Assembly (NCBI GenBank): GCA_036172665.1
Contig: JAYKNF010000016.1
Span: 1,488,001 to 1,552,000, forward strand
From: Prosopocoilus inquinatus
Lineage: Eukaryota > Arthropoda > Insecta > Coleoptera > Lucanidae
DNA length: 64,000 bases
Direction: 5' to 3'
Position numbers and translations under genes: made by a program. Under the pieces are notes generated by a model. That model worked only from the letters and a program-made list of their open reading frames with translations. It did not search any database and was not told the DNA's origin. Below are positions 25,934 to 39,840 of this stretch, piece by piece (position 1 is the stretch's first letter; each line of letters opens with the position of its first letter).

Positions 25934-28900
25934 TCCAGTAATTCTGATGTGAGATACGATATTTTCGGACGGAGCAGAAGCTGGAAATAGTTTTGAACGA
26001 AACAACACGTATTAGCGTTGTTCCTGTGTTGTATCTAATCGATCCTTACCTATCTATCATATTATTTGACGTTACGATGGACTCCAGTAACTTTGATTTG
26101 AAGTACGAAGTTCTCGGACGCAGCAGAAGCTGGAAATAGTTTTGAACGTAATAACAAGTGTTAGCGTTGTTCCTGTGATGTATCTAATCGACCCTTACTT
26201 ATCTATCTTGTTATTGGACGTTACGATGGACTCCAGTAACTCCGATGTGAGATACGAAGTTCTCGGACGCAGCAGAAGCTGGAAATAGTTTAGAACGAAA
26301 TAACACGTATTAGCGTTGTTCCTGTGTTGTATCTAATCGATCCTTACTTATCTATCATATTATTTGACGTTACGATGGACTCCAGTAACTTTGATTTGAT
26401 GTACGAAGTTCTCGGACGCAGCAGAAGCTGGAAATAGTTTTGAACGAAATAACACGTATTAGCGTTGTTCCCGTGATGTATCTAATCGATCCTTACTTAC
26501 CTATCTTGTTATTTGACGTTACGATGGACTCCAGTAACTTTGATGTGAGATACGAAGTTCTTGGACGCAGCAGGAGCTGTAAATAGTTTTGAACTAAATA
26601 ACACGTATTAGCGTTGTTCCTGTGATGTATCTAATCGATCCTTACTTATCTATCTTGTTATTTGACGTTACGATGGACTCCAGTAACTCTGATGTGAGAT
26701 ACGATGTTTTCGAACGCAGCAGAAGCTGGAAATAGTTTTGAACGAAACAACACGTATTAGCGTTGTTCCTGTGTTGTATCTAATCGATCCTTACTTATCT
26801 ATCACATTATTTGACGTTACGATGGACTCCAATAACTTTGATGTGAGATACGAAGCTCTCGGACGCAGCAGAAGCTGGAAATAGTTTTGAACGAAATAAC
26901 ACGTATTAGCGTTGTTCCTGTGATGTATCTAATCGATCCTTACTTATCTATCCTGTTATTTGACGTTACGATGGACTCTAGTAACTCCGATGTGAGATAC
27001 GAAGTTTTCGGACGCAGCAGAAGCTGGAAATAGTTTTGAACGAAATAACGCGTATTAGCGTTGTTTCTGTGATGTATCTAATCGATCCTTACATATCTAT
27101 CCTATTATTTGACGTTACGATGGACTCCAGTAACTCTGATGTGAGACACGAAGTTTTCGGACGCAGCAGAAGCTAGAAATAGTTTTGAACGAAATAACAC
27201 GTATTAGCGTTGTTCCTGTGATGTATCTAATCGATCCTTACTTATCTATCATGTTATTTGACGTTACGATGGACTCCAGTAACTCTGATGTGAGATACGA
27301 AGTTCTCGGACGCAGCAGAAGCTGGAAATAGTTTTGAACGAAATAACACGTATTAGCGTTGTTCCTGTGATGTATCTAATCGATCCTTGCTTATCTATCT
27401 TGTTATTTGACGTTACGATGGACTCCAGTAACTTTGATTTGAGATATGAAGTTCTCGGACGCAGCAGAAGCTGGAAATAATTTCGAACGAAACAACACGT
27501 ATTAGCGTCGTTCCTGTGATGTATCTAATCGATCTTTACTTATCTACCCTGTTATTTGACGTGACGATAGACTCCAGTAACTCTGATGTGAGATGCGAAG
27601 TTTTCGGACGCAGCAGAAGCTAGAAATAGTTTTGAACGAAACATCACGTATTAGCGTTGTTCCTGTGATGTATCTAATCGATCCTTACTTATCTATCTTG
27701 TTATTTGACGTTACGATGGACTCCAGTAATTCAGATGTGAGACACGAAGTTCTCGGACGCAGCAGAAGCTAGAAATAGTTTTGAACGAAATAACACGTAT
27801 TAGCGTTGTTCCTGTGATGTATCTAATCGATCCTTGCTTATCTATCTTGTTATTTGACGTTACGATGGACTCCAGTAACTTTGATTTGAGATATGAAGTT
27901 CTCGGACGCAGCAGAAGCTGGAAATAATTTCGAACGAAACAACACGTATTAGCGTCGTTCCTGTGATGTATCTAATCGATCTTTACTTATCTATCCTGTT
28001 ATTTGACGTGACGATAGACTCCAGTAACTCTGATGTGAGATGCGAAGTTTTCGGACGCAGCAGAAGCTAGAAATAGTTTTGAACGAAACATCACGTATTA
28101 GCGTTGTTCCTGTGATGTATCTAATCGATCCTTACTTATCTATCTTGTTATTTGACGTTACGATGGACTCCAGAAACTCCGATGTGAGATACGAAATTCT
28201 CGGACGCAGCAGAAGCTGGAAATAGTTTAGAACGAAATAACACGTATTAGCGTTGTTCCTGTGATGTATCTAATCGATCCTTACTTATCTATCTTGTTAT
28301 TTGACGTTACGATGGACTCCAGTAACTCTGATGTGAGATACGAAGTTTTCGGACGCAGCAGAAGCTAGAAATAGTTTTGAACGAAATAACACATATTAGC
28401 GTTGTTCCTGTGATGTATCTAATCGATCCTTACTTATCTATCTTGTTATTTGACTTTACGATGGACTCCAGTAACTTTGATGTGAGATACGAAATTCTCG
28501 GACGCAGCAGAAGCTGGAAATAGTTTTGAACGAAATAACACGTATTAGCGTTGTTCCTGTGATGTATCTAATCGATCCTTACTTATCTATCTTGTTATTT
28601 GACGTTACGATGGACTCCAGTAATTCAGATGTGAGACACGAAGTTTTCGGACGCAGCAGAAGCTAGAAATAGTTTTGAACGAAATAACACGTATTAGCGT
28701 TGTTCCTGTGATGTATCTAATCGATCCTTACTTATCTATCATGTTATTTGACGTTACGATGGACTCCAGAAACTCCGATGTGAGATACGAAATTCTCGGA
28801 CGCAGCAGAAGCTGGAAATAGTTTAGAACGAAATAACACGTATTAGCGTCGTTCCTGTGATGTATCTAATCGATCTTTACTTATCTATCCTGTTATTTGA

Positions 28901-29494
28901 CATTACGATAGACTCCAGTAACTCTGATGTGAGATACGAAGTTTTCGGACGCAGCAGAAGCTAGAAATAGTTTTGAACGAAATAACACGTATTAGCTTTG
29001 TTCCTGTGATTTATCTAATCGATCCTTACTTACCTATCTTGTTAATTGACGTTACGATGGACTCCAGTAACTCTGATGTGAGATACGAAGTTTTCGGACG
29101 CAGCAGAAGCTGGAAATAGTTTTGAACGAAACAACACGTATTAGCGTTGTTCCCGTGATGTATCTAATCGATCCTTACTTATCTATCTTGTTATTTGACG
29201 TTACGATGGACTCCAGTAACTCGGATGTGAGATACGAAGTTCTCGGACGCAGCAGAAGCTGGAAATAGTTTTGAACGAAATAACACGTATTAGCGTTGTT
29301 CCTGTGATGTATCTAATCGATCCCTACTTATCTATCTTGTTATTTGACGTTACGATGGACTCCAGTATCTCTGATGTGAGATACGAAGTTTTCGGACGCA
29401 GCAGAAGCTGGAAATAGTTTTGAACGTAATAACACGTGTTAGCGTTGTTCCTGTGATGTATCTAATCGACCCTTACTTATCTATCTTGTTGTTG
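25919..29494 (+). repeat. HOR unit of 24 monomers
   Basis: Marker spacing from 25,972 to 29,548 is 3,576 bp, exactly 24 monomers. Compared with the preceding 26-mer, three monomers are missing near the start: the offset of shared markers drops to 23 monomers, for instance TTTAGAACG at 22,862 and 26,289. A 3-monomer local duplication is added at 27,380-28,270. Variants shared with the next unit include GATCCTTACC, AACAAGTG, TTTTCGAACG and TCTACCCTG, so these two units are closely related. Confidence 0.85.
27380..28270 (+). repeat. 3-monomer tandem duplication
   Basis: The series GATCCTTGC, GATTTGAGATATG, AAATAATTTCG, GACGTGACGATAG, GAGATGCG and AAACATCACG occurs twice, 447 bp apart (AAACATCACG at 27,640 and 28,087). 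Copy 1 has TCTACCC where copy 2 has TCTATCC. Edges are approximate. One monomer after copy 2 (AGTAATTCAG type) is skipped compared with neighbouring units, which creates a chance 61-codon ORF at 28,040-28,225. Confidence 0.8.
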
Positions 29495-32400
29495 GACGTT
29501 ACGATGGACTCCAGTAATTCTGATGTGAGATACGATATTTTCGGACGGAGCAGAAGCTGGAAATAGTTTTGAACGAAACAACACGTATTAGCGTTGTTCC
29601 TGTGTTGTATCTAATCGATCCTTACCTATCTATCATATTATTTGACGTTACGATGGACTCCAGTAACTTTGATTTGAAGTACGAAGTTCTCGGACGCAGC
29701 AGAAGCTGGAAATAGTTTTGAACGTAATAACAAGTGTTAGCGTTGTTCCTGTGATGTATCTAATCGACCCTTACTTATCTATCTTGTTATTGGACGTTAC
29801 GATGGACTCCAGTAACTCCGATGTGAGATACGAAGTTCTCGGACGCAGCAGAAGCTGGAAATAGTTTAGAACGAAATAACACGTATTAGCGTTGTTCCTG
29901 TGTTGTATCTAATCGATCCTTACTTATCTATCATATTATTTGACGTTACGATGGACTCCAGTAACTTTGATTTGATGTACGAAGTTCTCGGACGCAGCAG
30001 AAGCTGGAAATAGTTTTGAACGAAATAACACGTATTAGCGTTGTTCCCGTGATGTATCTAATCGATCCTTACTTACCTATCTTGTTATTTGACGTTACGA
30101 TGGACTCCAGTAACTTTGATGTGAGATACGAAGTTCTTGGACGCAGCAGGAGCTGTAAATAGTTTTGAACTAAATAACACGTATTAGCGTTGTTCCTGTG
30201 ATGTATCTAATCGATCCTTACTTATCTATCTTGTTATTTGACGTTACGATGGACTCCAGTAACTCTGATGTGAGATACGATGTTTTCGAACGCAGCAGAA
30301 GCTGGAAATAGTTTTGAACGAAACAACACGTATTAGCGTTGTTCCTGTGTTGTATCTAATCGATCCTTACTTATCTATCACATTATTTGACGTTACGATG
30401 GACTCCAATAACTTTGATGTGAGATACGAAGCTCTCGGACGCAGCAGAAGCTGGAAATAGTTTTGAACGAAATAACACGTATTAGCGTTGTTCCTGTGAT
30501 GTATCTAATCGATCCTTACTTATCTATCCTGTTATTTGACGTTACGATGGACTCTAGTAACTCCGATGTGAGATACGAAGTTTTCGGACGCAGCAGAAGC
30601 TGGAAATAGTTTTGAACGAAATAACGCGTATTAGCGTTGTTTCTGTGATGTATCTAATCGATCCTTACATATCTATCCTATTATTTGACGTTACGATGGA
30701 CTCCAGTAACTCTGATGTGAGACACGAAGTTTTCGGACGCAGCAGAAGCTAGAAATAGTTTTGAACGAAATAACACGTATTAGCGTTGTTCCTGTGATGT
30801 ATCTAATCGATCCTTACTTATCTATCATGTTATTTGACGTTACGATGGACTCCAGTAACTCTGATGTGAGATACGAAGTTCTCGGACGCAGCAGAAGCTG
30901 GAAATAGTTTTGAACGAAATAACACGTATTAGCGTTGTTCCTGTGATGTATCTAATCGATCCTTGCTTATCTATCTTGTTATTTGACGTTACGATGGACT
31001 CCAGTAACTTTGATTTGAGATATGAAGTTCTCGGACGCAGCAGAAGCTGGAAATAATTTCGAACGAAACAACACGTATTAGCGTCGTTCCTGTGATGTAT
31101 CTAATCGATCTTTACTTATCTACCCTGTTATTTGACGTGACGATAGACTCCAGTAACTCTGATGTGAGATGCGAAGTTTTCGGACGCAGCAGAAGCTAGA
31201 AATAGTTTTGAACGAAACATCACGTATTAGCGTTGTTCCTGTGATGTATCTAATCGATCCTTACTTATCTATCTTGTTATTTGACGTTACGATGGACTCC
31301 AGTAATTCAGATGTGAGACACGAAGTTTTCGGACGCAGCAGAAGCTAGAAATAGTTTTGAACGAAATAACACGTATTAGCGTTGTTCCTGTGATGTATCT
31401 AATCGATCCTTACTTATCTATCATGTTATTTGACGTTACGATGGACTCCAGAAACTCCGATGTGAGATACGAAATTCTCGGACGCAGCAGAAGCTGGAAA
31501 TAGTTTAGAACGAAATAACACGTATTAGCGTTGTTCCTGTGATGTATCTAATCGATCCTTACTTATCTATCTTGTTATTTGACGTTACGATGGACTCCAG
31601 TAATTCAGATGTGAGACACGAAGTTCTCGGACGCAGCAGAAGCTAGAAATAGTTTTGAACGAAATAACACGTATTAGCGTTGTTCCTGTGATGTATCTAA
31701 TCGATCCTTACTTATCTATCATGTTATTTGACGTTACGATGGACTCCAGTAACTCTGATGTGAGATACGAAGTTCTCGGACGCAGCAGAAGCTGGAAATA
31801 GTTTTGAACGAAATAACACGTATTAGCGTTGTTCCTGTGATGTATCTAATCGATCCTTGCTTATCTATCTTGTTATTTGACGTTACGATGGACTCCAGTA
31901 ACTTTGATTTGAGATATGAAGTTCTCGGACGCAGCAGAAGCTGGAAATAATTTCGAACGAAACAACACGTATTAGCGTCGTTCCTGTGATGTATCTAATC
32001 GATCTTTACTTATCTACCCTGTTATTTGACGTGACGATAGACTCCAGTAACTCTGATGTGAGATGCGAAGTTTTCGGACGCAGCAGAAGCTAGAAATAGT
32101 TTTGAACGAAACATCACGTATTAGCGTTGTTCCTGTGATGTATCTAATCGATCCTTACTTATCTATCTTGTTATTTGACGTTACGATGGACTCCAGTAAT
32201 TCAGATGTGAGACACGAAGTTTTCGGACGCAGCAGAAGCTAGAAATAGTTTTGAACGAAATAACACGTATTAGCGTTGTTCCTGTGATGTATCTAATCGA
32301 TCCTTACTTATCTATCATGTTATTTGACGTTACGATGGACTCCAGAAACTCCGATGTGAGATACGAAATTCTCGGACGCAGCAGAAGCTGGAAATAGTTT

Positions 32401-33666
32401 AGAACGAAATAACACGTATTAGCGTTGTTCCTGTGATGTATCTAATCGATCCTTACTTATCTATCTTGTTATTTGACGTTACGATGGACTCCAGTAACTC
32501 TGATGTGAGATACGAAGTTTTCGGACGCAGCAGAAGCTAGAAATAGTTTTGAACGAAATAACACATATTAGCGTTGTTCCTGTGATGTATCTAATCGATC
32601 CTTACTTATCTATCTTGTTATTTGACTTTACGATGGACTCCAGTATCTTTGATGTGAGATACGAAATTCTCGGACGCAGCAGAAGCTGGAAATAGTTTTG
32701 AACGAAATAACACGTATTAGCGTTGTTCCTGTGATGTATCTAATCGATCCTTACTTATCTATCTTGTTATTTGACGTTACGATGGACTCCAGTAATTCAG
32801 ATGTGAGACACGAAGTTTTCGGACGCAGCAGAAGCTAGAAATAGTTTTGAACGAAATAACACGTATTAGCGTTGTTCCTGTGATGTATCTAATCGATCCT
32901 TACTTATCTATCATGTTATTTGACGTTACGATGGACTCCAGAAACTCCGATGTGAGATACGAAATTCTCGGACGCAGCAGAAGCTGGAAATAGTTTAGAA
33001 CGAAATAACACGTATTAGCGTCGTTCCTGTGATGTATCTAATCGATCTTTACTTATCTATCCTGTTATTTGACATTACGATAGACTCCAGTAACTCTGAT
33101 GTGAGATACGAAGTTTTCGGACGCAGCAGAAGCTAGAAATAGTTTTGAACGAAATAACACGTATTAGCTTTGTTCCTGTGATTTATCTAATCGATCCTTA
33201 CTTACCTATCTTGTTAATTGACGTTACGATGGACTCCAGTAACTCTGATGTGAGATACGAAGTTTTCGGACGCAGCAGAAGCTGGAAATAGTTTTGAACG
33301 AAACAACACGTATTAGCGTTGTTCCCGTGATGTATCTAATCGATCCTTACTTATCTATCTTGTTATTTGACGTTACGATGGACTCCAGTAACTCGGATGT
33401 GAGATACGAAGTTCTCGGACGCAGCAGAAGCTGGAAATAGTTTTGAACGAAATAACACGTATTAGCGTTGTTCCTGTGATGTATCTAATCGATCCCTACT
33501 TATCTATCTTGTTATTTGACGTTACGATGGACTCCAGTATCTCTGATGTGAGATACGAAGTTTTCGGACGCAGCAGAAGCTGGAAATAGTTTTGAACGTA
33601 ATAACACGTGTTAGCGTTGTTCCTGTGATGTATCTATTCGACCCTTACTTATCTATCTTGTTGTTG
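29495..33666 (+). repeat. HOR unit of 28 monomers
   Basis: Marker spacing from 29,548 to 33,720 is 4,172 bp, exactly 28 monomers. It follows the order of the 24-mer before it (GATCCTTACC, AACAAGTG, TTTTCGAACG) but holds a 6-monomer internal duplication: the TCTACCCTG and AAACATCACG monomers recur 894 bp apart (31,216 and 32,110). Relative to the 24-mer this is +6 for its own duplication, -3 for the other unit's, and +1 for a monomer lost there, which balances. Confidence 0.85.
30960..32220 (+). repeat. 6-monomer internal duplication within the 28-mer
   Basis: The run GATCCTTGC, GATTTGAGATATG, TCTACCCTG, GAGATGCG, AAACATCACG and AGTAATTCAG occurs at 30,959-31,330 and again at 31,853-32,224, exactly 894 bp (six monomers) later. 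Between them lie GAAACTCCG and AGTAATTCAG/TTCTCGG monomers. The exact junction cannot be fixed by eye. Confidence 0.75.
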
Positions 33667-36600
33667 GACGTTACGATGGACTCCAGTAATTCTGATGTGA
33701 GATACGATATTTTCGGACGGAGCAGAAGCTGGAAATAGTTTTGAACGAAACAACACGTATTAGCGTTGTTCCTGTGTTGTATCTAATCGATCCTTACCTA
33801 TCTATCATATTATTTGACGTTACGATGGACTCCAGTAACTTTGATTTGAAGTACGAAGTTCTCGGACGCAGCAGAAGCTGGAAATAGTTTTGAACGTAAT
33901 AACACGTGTTAGCGTTGTTCCTGTGATGTATCTAATCGACCCTTACTTATCTATCTTGTTATTGGACGTTACGATGGACTCCAGTAACTCCGATGTGAGA
34001 TACGAAGTTCTGGGACGCAGCAGAAGCTGGAAATAGTTTAGAACGAAATAACACGTATTAGCGTTGTTCCTGTGTTGTATCTAATCGATCCTTACTTATC
34101 TATCATATTATTTGACGTTACGATGGACTCCAGTAACTTTGATTTGATGTACGAAGTTCTCGGACGCAGCAGAAGCTGGAAATAGTTTTGAACGAAATAA
34201 CACGTATTAGCGTTGTTCCCGTGATGTATCTAATCGATCCTTACTTACCTATCTTGTTATTTGACGTTACGATGGACTCCAGTAACTTTGATGTGAGATA
34301 CGAAGTTCTTGGACGCAGCAGGAGCTGTAAATAGTTTTGAACTAAATAACACGTATTAGCGTTGTTCCTGTGATGTATCTAATCGATCCTTACTTATCTA
34401 TCTTGTTATTTGACGTTACGATGGACTCCAGTAACTCTGATGTGAGATACGATGTTTTCGGACGCAGCAGAAGCTGGAAATAGTTTTGAACGAAACAACA
34501 CGTATTAGCGTTGTTCCTGTGTTGTATCTAATCGATCCTTACTTATCTATCACATTATTTGACGTTACGATGGACTCCAATAACTTTGATGTGAGATACG
34601 AAGCTCTCGGACGCAGCAGAAGCTGGAAATAGTTTTGAACGAAATAACACGTATTAGCGTTGTTCCTGTGATGTATCTAATCGATCCTTACTTATCTATC
34701 CTGTTATTTGACGTTACGATGGACTCTAGTAACTCCGATGTGAGATACGAAGTTTTCGGACGCAGCAGAAGCTGGAAATAGTTTTGAACGAAATAACGCG
34801 TATTAGCGTTGTTTCTGTGATGTATCTAATCGATCCTTACATATCTATCCTATTATTTGACGTTACGATGGACTCCAGTAACTCTGATGTGAGACACGAA
34901 GTTTTCGGACGCAGCAGAAGCTAGAAATAGTTTTGAACGAAATAACACGTATTAGCGTTGTTCCTGTGATGTATCTAATCGATCCTTACTTATCTATCAT
35001 GTTATTTGACGTTACGATGGACTCCAGTAACTCTGATGTGAGATACGAAGTTCTCGGACGCAGCAGAAGCTGGAAATAGTTTTGAACGAAATAACACGTA
35101 TTAGCGTTGTTCCTGTGATGTATCTAATCGATCCTTACTTATCTATCATGTTATTTGAAGTTACGATGGACTTCAGTAACTCTGATGTGAGATACGAAGT
35201 TTTCGGACGCAGCAGAAGCTGGAAATAGTTTTGAACGAAACAACACCTATTAGCGTTGTTCCTGTGATGTATCTAATCGATCCTTGCTTATCTATCTTGT
35301 TATTTGACGTTACGATGGACTCCAGTAACTTTGATTTGAGATATGAAGTTCTCGGACGCAGCAGAAGCTGGAAATAATTTCGAACGAAACAACACGTATT
35401 AGCGTCGTTCCTGTGATGTATCTAATCGATCTTTACTTATCTATCCTGTTATTTGACGTGACGATAGACTCCAGTAACTCTGATGTGAGATGCGAAGTTT
35501 TCGGACGCAGCAGAAGCTAGAAATAGTTTTGAACGAAACAACACGTATTAGCGTTGTTCCTGTGATGTATCTAATCGATCCTTACTTATCTATCTTGTTA
35601 TTTGACGTTACGATGGACTCCAGTAATTCAGATGTGAGACACGAAGTTTTCGGACGCAGCAGAAGCTAGAAATAGTTTTGAACGAAATAACACGTATTAG
35701 CGTTGTTCCTGTGATGTATCTAATCGATCCTTACTTATCTATCATGTTATTTGACGTTACGATGGACTCCAGAAACTCCGATGTGAGATACGAAATTCTC
35801 GGACGCAGCAGAAGCTGGAAATAGTTTAGAACGAAATAACACGTATTAGCGTTGTTCCTGTGATGTATCTAATCGATCCTTACTTATCTATCTTGTTATT
35901 TGACGTTACGATGGACTCCAGTAACTCTGATGTGAGATACGAAGTTTTCGGACGCAGCAGAAGCTAGAAATAGTTTTGAACGAAATAACACATATTAGCG
36001 TTGTTCCTGTGATGTATCTAATCGATCCTTACTTATCTATCTTGTTATTTGACTTTACGATGGACTCCAGTAACTTTGATGTGAGATACGAAATTCTCGG
36101 ACGCAGCAGAAGCTGGAAATAGTTTTGAACGAAATAACACGTATTAGCGTTGTTCCTGTGATGTATCTAATCGATCCTTACTTATCTATCTTGTTATTTG
36201 ACGTTACGATGGACTCCAGTAATTCAGATGTGAGACACGAAGTTTTCGGACGCAGCAGAAGCTAGAAATAGTTTTGAACGAAATAACACGTATTAGCGTT
36301 GTTCCTGTGATGTATCTAATCGATCCTTACTTATCTATCATGTTATTTGACGTTACGATGGACTCCAGAAACTCCGATGTGAGATACGAAATTCTCGGAC
36401 GCAGCAGAAGCTGGAAATAGTTTAGAACGAAATAACACGTATTAGCGTCGTTCCTGTGATGTATCTAATCGATCTTTACTTATCTATCCTGTTATTTGAC
36501 ATTACGATAGACTCCAGTAACTCTGATGTGAGATACGAAGTTTTCGGACGCAGCAGAAGCTAGAAATAGTTTTGAACGAAATAACACGTATTAGCTTTGT

Positions 36601-37093
36601 TCCTGTGATTTATCTAATCGATCCTTACTTACCTATCTTGTTAATTGACGTTACGATGGACTCCAGTAACTCTGATGTGAGATACGAAGTTTTCGGACGC
36701 AGCAGAAGCTGGAAATAGTTTTGAACGAAACAACACGTATTAGCGTTGTTCCCGTGATGTATCTAATCGATCCTTACTTATCTATCTTGTTATTTGACGT
36801 TACGATGGACTCCAGTAACTCGGATGTGAGATACGAAGTTCTCGGACGCAGCAGAAGCTGGAAATAGTTTTGAACGAAATAACACGTATTAGCGTTGTTC
36901 CTGTGATGTATCTAATCGATCCCTACTTATCTATCTTGTTATTTGACGTTACGATGGACTCCAGTATCTCTGATGTGAGATACGAAGTTTTCGGACGCAG
37001 CAGAAGCTGGAAATAGTTTTGAACGTAATAACACGTGTTAGCGTTGTTCCTGTGATGTATCTAATCGACCCTTACTTATCTATCTTGTTGTTG
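33667..37093 (+). repeat. HOR unit of 23 monomers
   Basis: Marker spacing from 33,720 to 37,147 is 3,427 bp, exactly 23 monomers. It opens with GATCCTTACC like the two units before it but has AACACGTG in place of AACAAGTG and TTTTCGGACG in place of TTTTCGAACG. It restores the TTTGAAGTTACGATGGACTTC monomer (35,155) known from 9,090 and 23,983. It is therefore a mosaic of older and newer unit types. Confidence 0.82.
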
Positions 37094-39840
37094 GACGTTA
37101 CGATGGACTCCAGTAATTCTGATGTAAGATACGATATTTTCGGACGGAGCAGAAGCTGGAAATAGTTTTGAACGAAACAACACGTATTAGCGTTGTTCCT
37201 GTGTTGTATCTAATCGATCCTTACCTATCTATCATATTATTTGACGTTACGATGGACTCCAGTAACTTTGATGTGATATACGAAGTTCTCGGACGCAGCA
37301 GAAGCTGGAAATAGTTTTGAACGAAATAACACGTATTAGCGTTGTTCCTGTGATGCATCTAATCGATCCTTACTTATCTATCCTGTTATTTGACGTTACG
37401 ATGGACTCCAGTAACTCTGATGTGAGACACGAAGTTTTCGGACCCAGCAGAAGCTAGAAATAGTTTTGAACGAAATAACACGTATTAGCGTTGTTCCTGT
37501 GATGTATCTAATCGATCCTTACTTATCTGTCATGTTATTTGACGTTACGATGGACTCCAGTAACTCTGATGTGAGATACGAAGTTTTCGGACGCAGCAGA
37601 AGCTGGAAATAGTTTTGAACGAAACAACACCTATTAGCGTTGTTCCTGTGATGTATCTAATCGATCCTTGCTTATCTATCATATTATTTGACGTTACGAT
37701 GGACTCCAGTAACTTTGATTTGAAGTACGAAGTTCTCGGACGCAGCAGAAGCTGGAAATAGTTTTGAACGAAACAACACCTATTAGCGTTGTTCCTGTGA
37801 TGTATCTTATCGATCCTTGCTTATCTATCTTGTTATTTGACGTTACGATGGACTCCAGTAACTTTGATTTGAAGTACGAAGTTCTCGGACGCAGCAGAAG
37901 CTGGAAATAGTTTTGAACGTAATAACACGTGTTAGCGTTGTTCCTGTGATGTATCTAATCGACCCTTACTTATCTATCTTGTTATTGGACGTTACGATGG
38001 ACTCCAGTAACTCCGATGTGAGATACGAAGTTCTCGGACGCAGCAGAAGCTGGAAATAGTTTAGAACGAAATAACACGTATTAGCGTTGTTCCTGTGTTG
38101 TATCTAATCGATCCTTACTTATCTATCATATTATTTGACGTTACGATGGACTCCAGTAACTTTGATTTGATGTACGAAGTTCTCGGACGCAGCAGAAGCT
38201 GGAAATAGTTTTGAACGAAATAACACGTATTAGCGTTGTTCCCGTGATGTATCTAATCGATCCTTACTTACCTATCTTGTTATTTGACGTTACGATGGAC
38301 TCCAGTAACTTTGATGTGAGATACGAAGTTCTTGGACGCAGCAGGAGCTGTAAATAGTTTTGAACTAAATAACACGTATTAGCGTTGTTCCTGTGATGTA
38401 TCTAATCGATCCTTACTTATCTATCTTGTTATTTGACGTTACGATGGACTCCAGTAACTCTGATGTGAGATACGATGTTTTCGGACGCAGCAGAAGCTGG
38501 AAATAGTTTTGAACGAAACAACACGTATTAGCGTTGTTCCTGTGTTGTATCTAATCGATCCTTACTTATCTATCACATTATTTGACGTTACGATGGACTC
38601 CAATAACTTTGATGTGAGATACGAAGCTCTCGGACGCAGCAGAAGCTGGAAATAGTTTTGAACGAAATAACACGTATTAGCGTTGTTCCTGTGATGTATC
38701 TAATCGATCCTTACTTATCTATCCTGTTATTTGACGTTACGATGGACTCTAGTAACTCCGATGTGAGATACGAAGTTTTCGGACGCAGCAGAAGCTGGAA
38801 ATAGTTTTGAACGAAATAACGCGTATTAGCGTTGTTTCTGTGAAGTATCTAATCGATCCTTACATATCTATCCTATTATTTGACGTTACGATGGACTCCA
38901 GTAACTCTGATGTGAGACACGAAGTTTTCGGACGCAGCAGAAGCTAGAAATAGTTTTGAACGAAATAACACGTATTAGCGTTGTTCCTGTGATGTATCTA
39001 ATCGATCCTTACTTATCTATCATGTTATTTGACGTTACGATGGACTCCAGTAACTCTGATGTGAGATACGAAGTTCTCGGACGCAGCAGAAGCTGGAAAT
39101 AGTTTTGAACGAAATAACACGTATTAGCGTTGTTCCTGTGATGTATCTAATCGATCCTTAGATATCTATCTTGTTATTTGACGTTACGATGGACTCCAGA
39201 AACTCTGATGTGAGACACGAAGTTTTCGGACGCAGCAGAAGCTAGAAATAGTTTTGAACGAAATAACACGTATTAGCGTTGTTCCTGTGATGTATCTAAT
39301 CGATCCTTACTTATCTATCATGTTATTTGACGTTACGATGGACTCCAGTATCTCTGATGTGAGATACGAAGTTCTCGGGCGCAGCAGAAGCTGGAAATAG
39401 TTTTGAACGAAATAACACGTGTTAGCGTTGTTCCTGTAATGTAAATAATCGACCCTTACTTATCTATCTTGTTATTTGACGTTAGGATGGACTCCAGTAA
39501 CTCCGATGTGAGATACGAAATTCTCGGACGCAGCAGAAGCTGAAAATAGTTTAGAACGAAATAACACGTATTAGCGTTGTTCCTGTGATGTATCTAATCG
39601 ATCCTGACTTATCTATCATGTTATTTGACGTTACGATGGACTCCAGTATCTCTGATGTGAGATACGAAGTTCTCGGGCGCAGCAGAAGCTGGAAATAGTT
39701 TTGAACGAAACAACACGTATTAGCGTTGTCCCTGTGTTGTATCTAATCGATCCTTACTTATCTATCATATTATTTGACGTTACGATGGACTCCAGTAACT
39801 TTGATGTGAGATACGAAGTTTTCGGACGCAGCAGAAGCTG
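37094..39840 (+). repeat. Forward HOR segment repeated at 41,041-43,080
   Basis: The order TTTGATGTGATATACG, TGCATCTAAT, GAGACAC/CTAG, TCTGTCATG, GATCCTTGC is seen here and again from about 41,060. The offset is 3,796 bp (25 monomers plus the 71-bp phase shift of inverted block 1), then 3,498 bp after two monomers are lost in the second copy (GTAATG at 39,436 and 42,934). Private features here are GGACCCAGC near 37,441 and CTGTGAAGTA near 38,840. It is all satellite, with no gene. Confidence 0.75.

Noticed and set aside
28040..28225. 61-codon ORF
   Set aside because: It is a chance open frame over two adjacent monomers next to the 3-monomer duplication. The protein is the monomer translation, and nothing supports expression.
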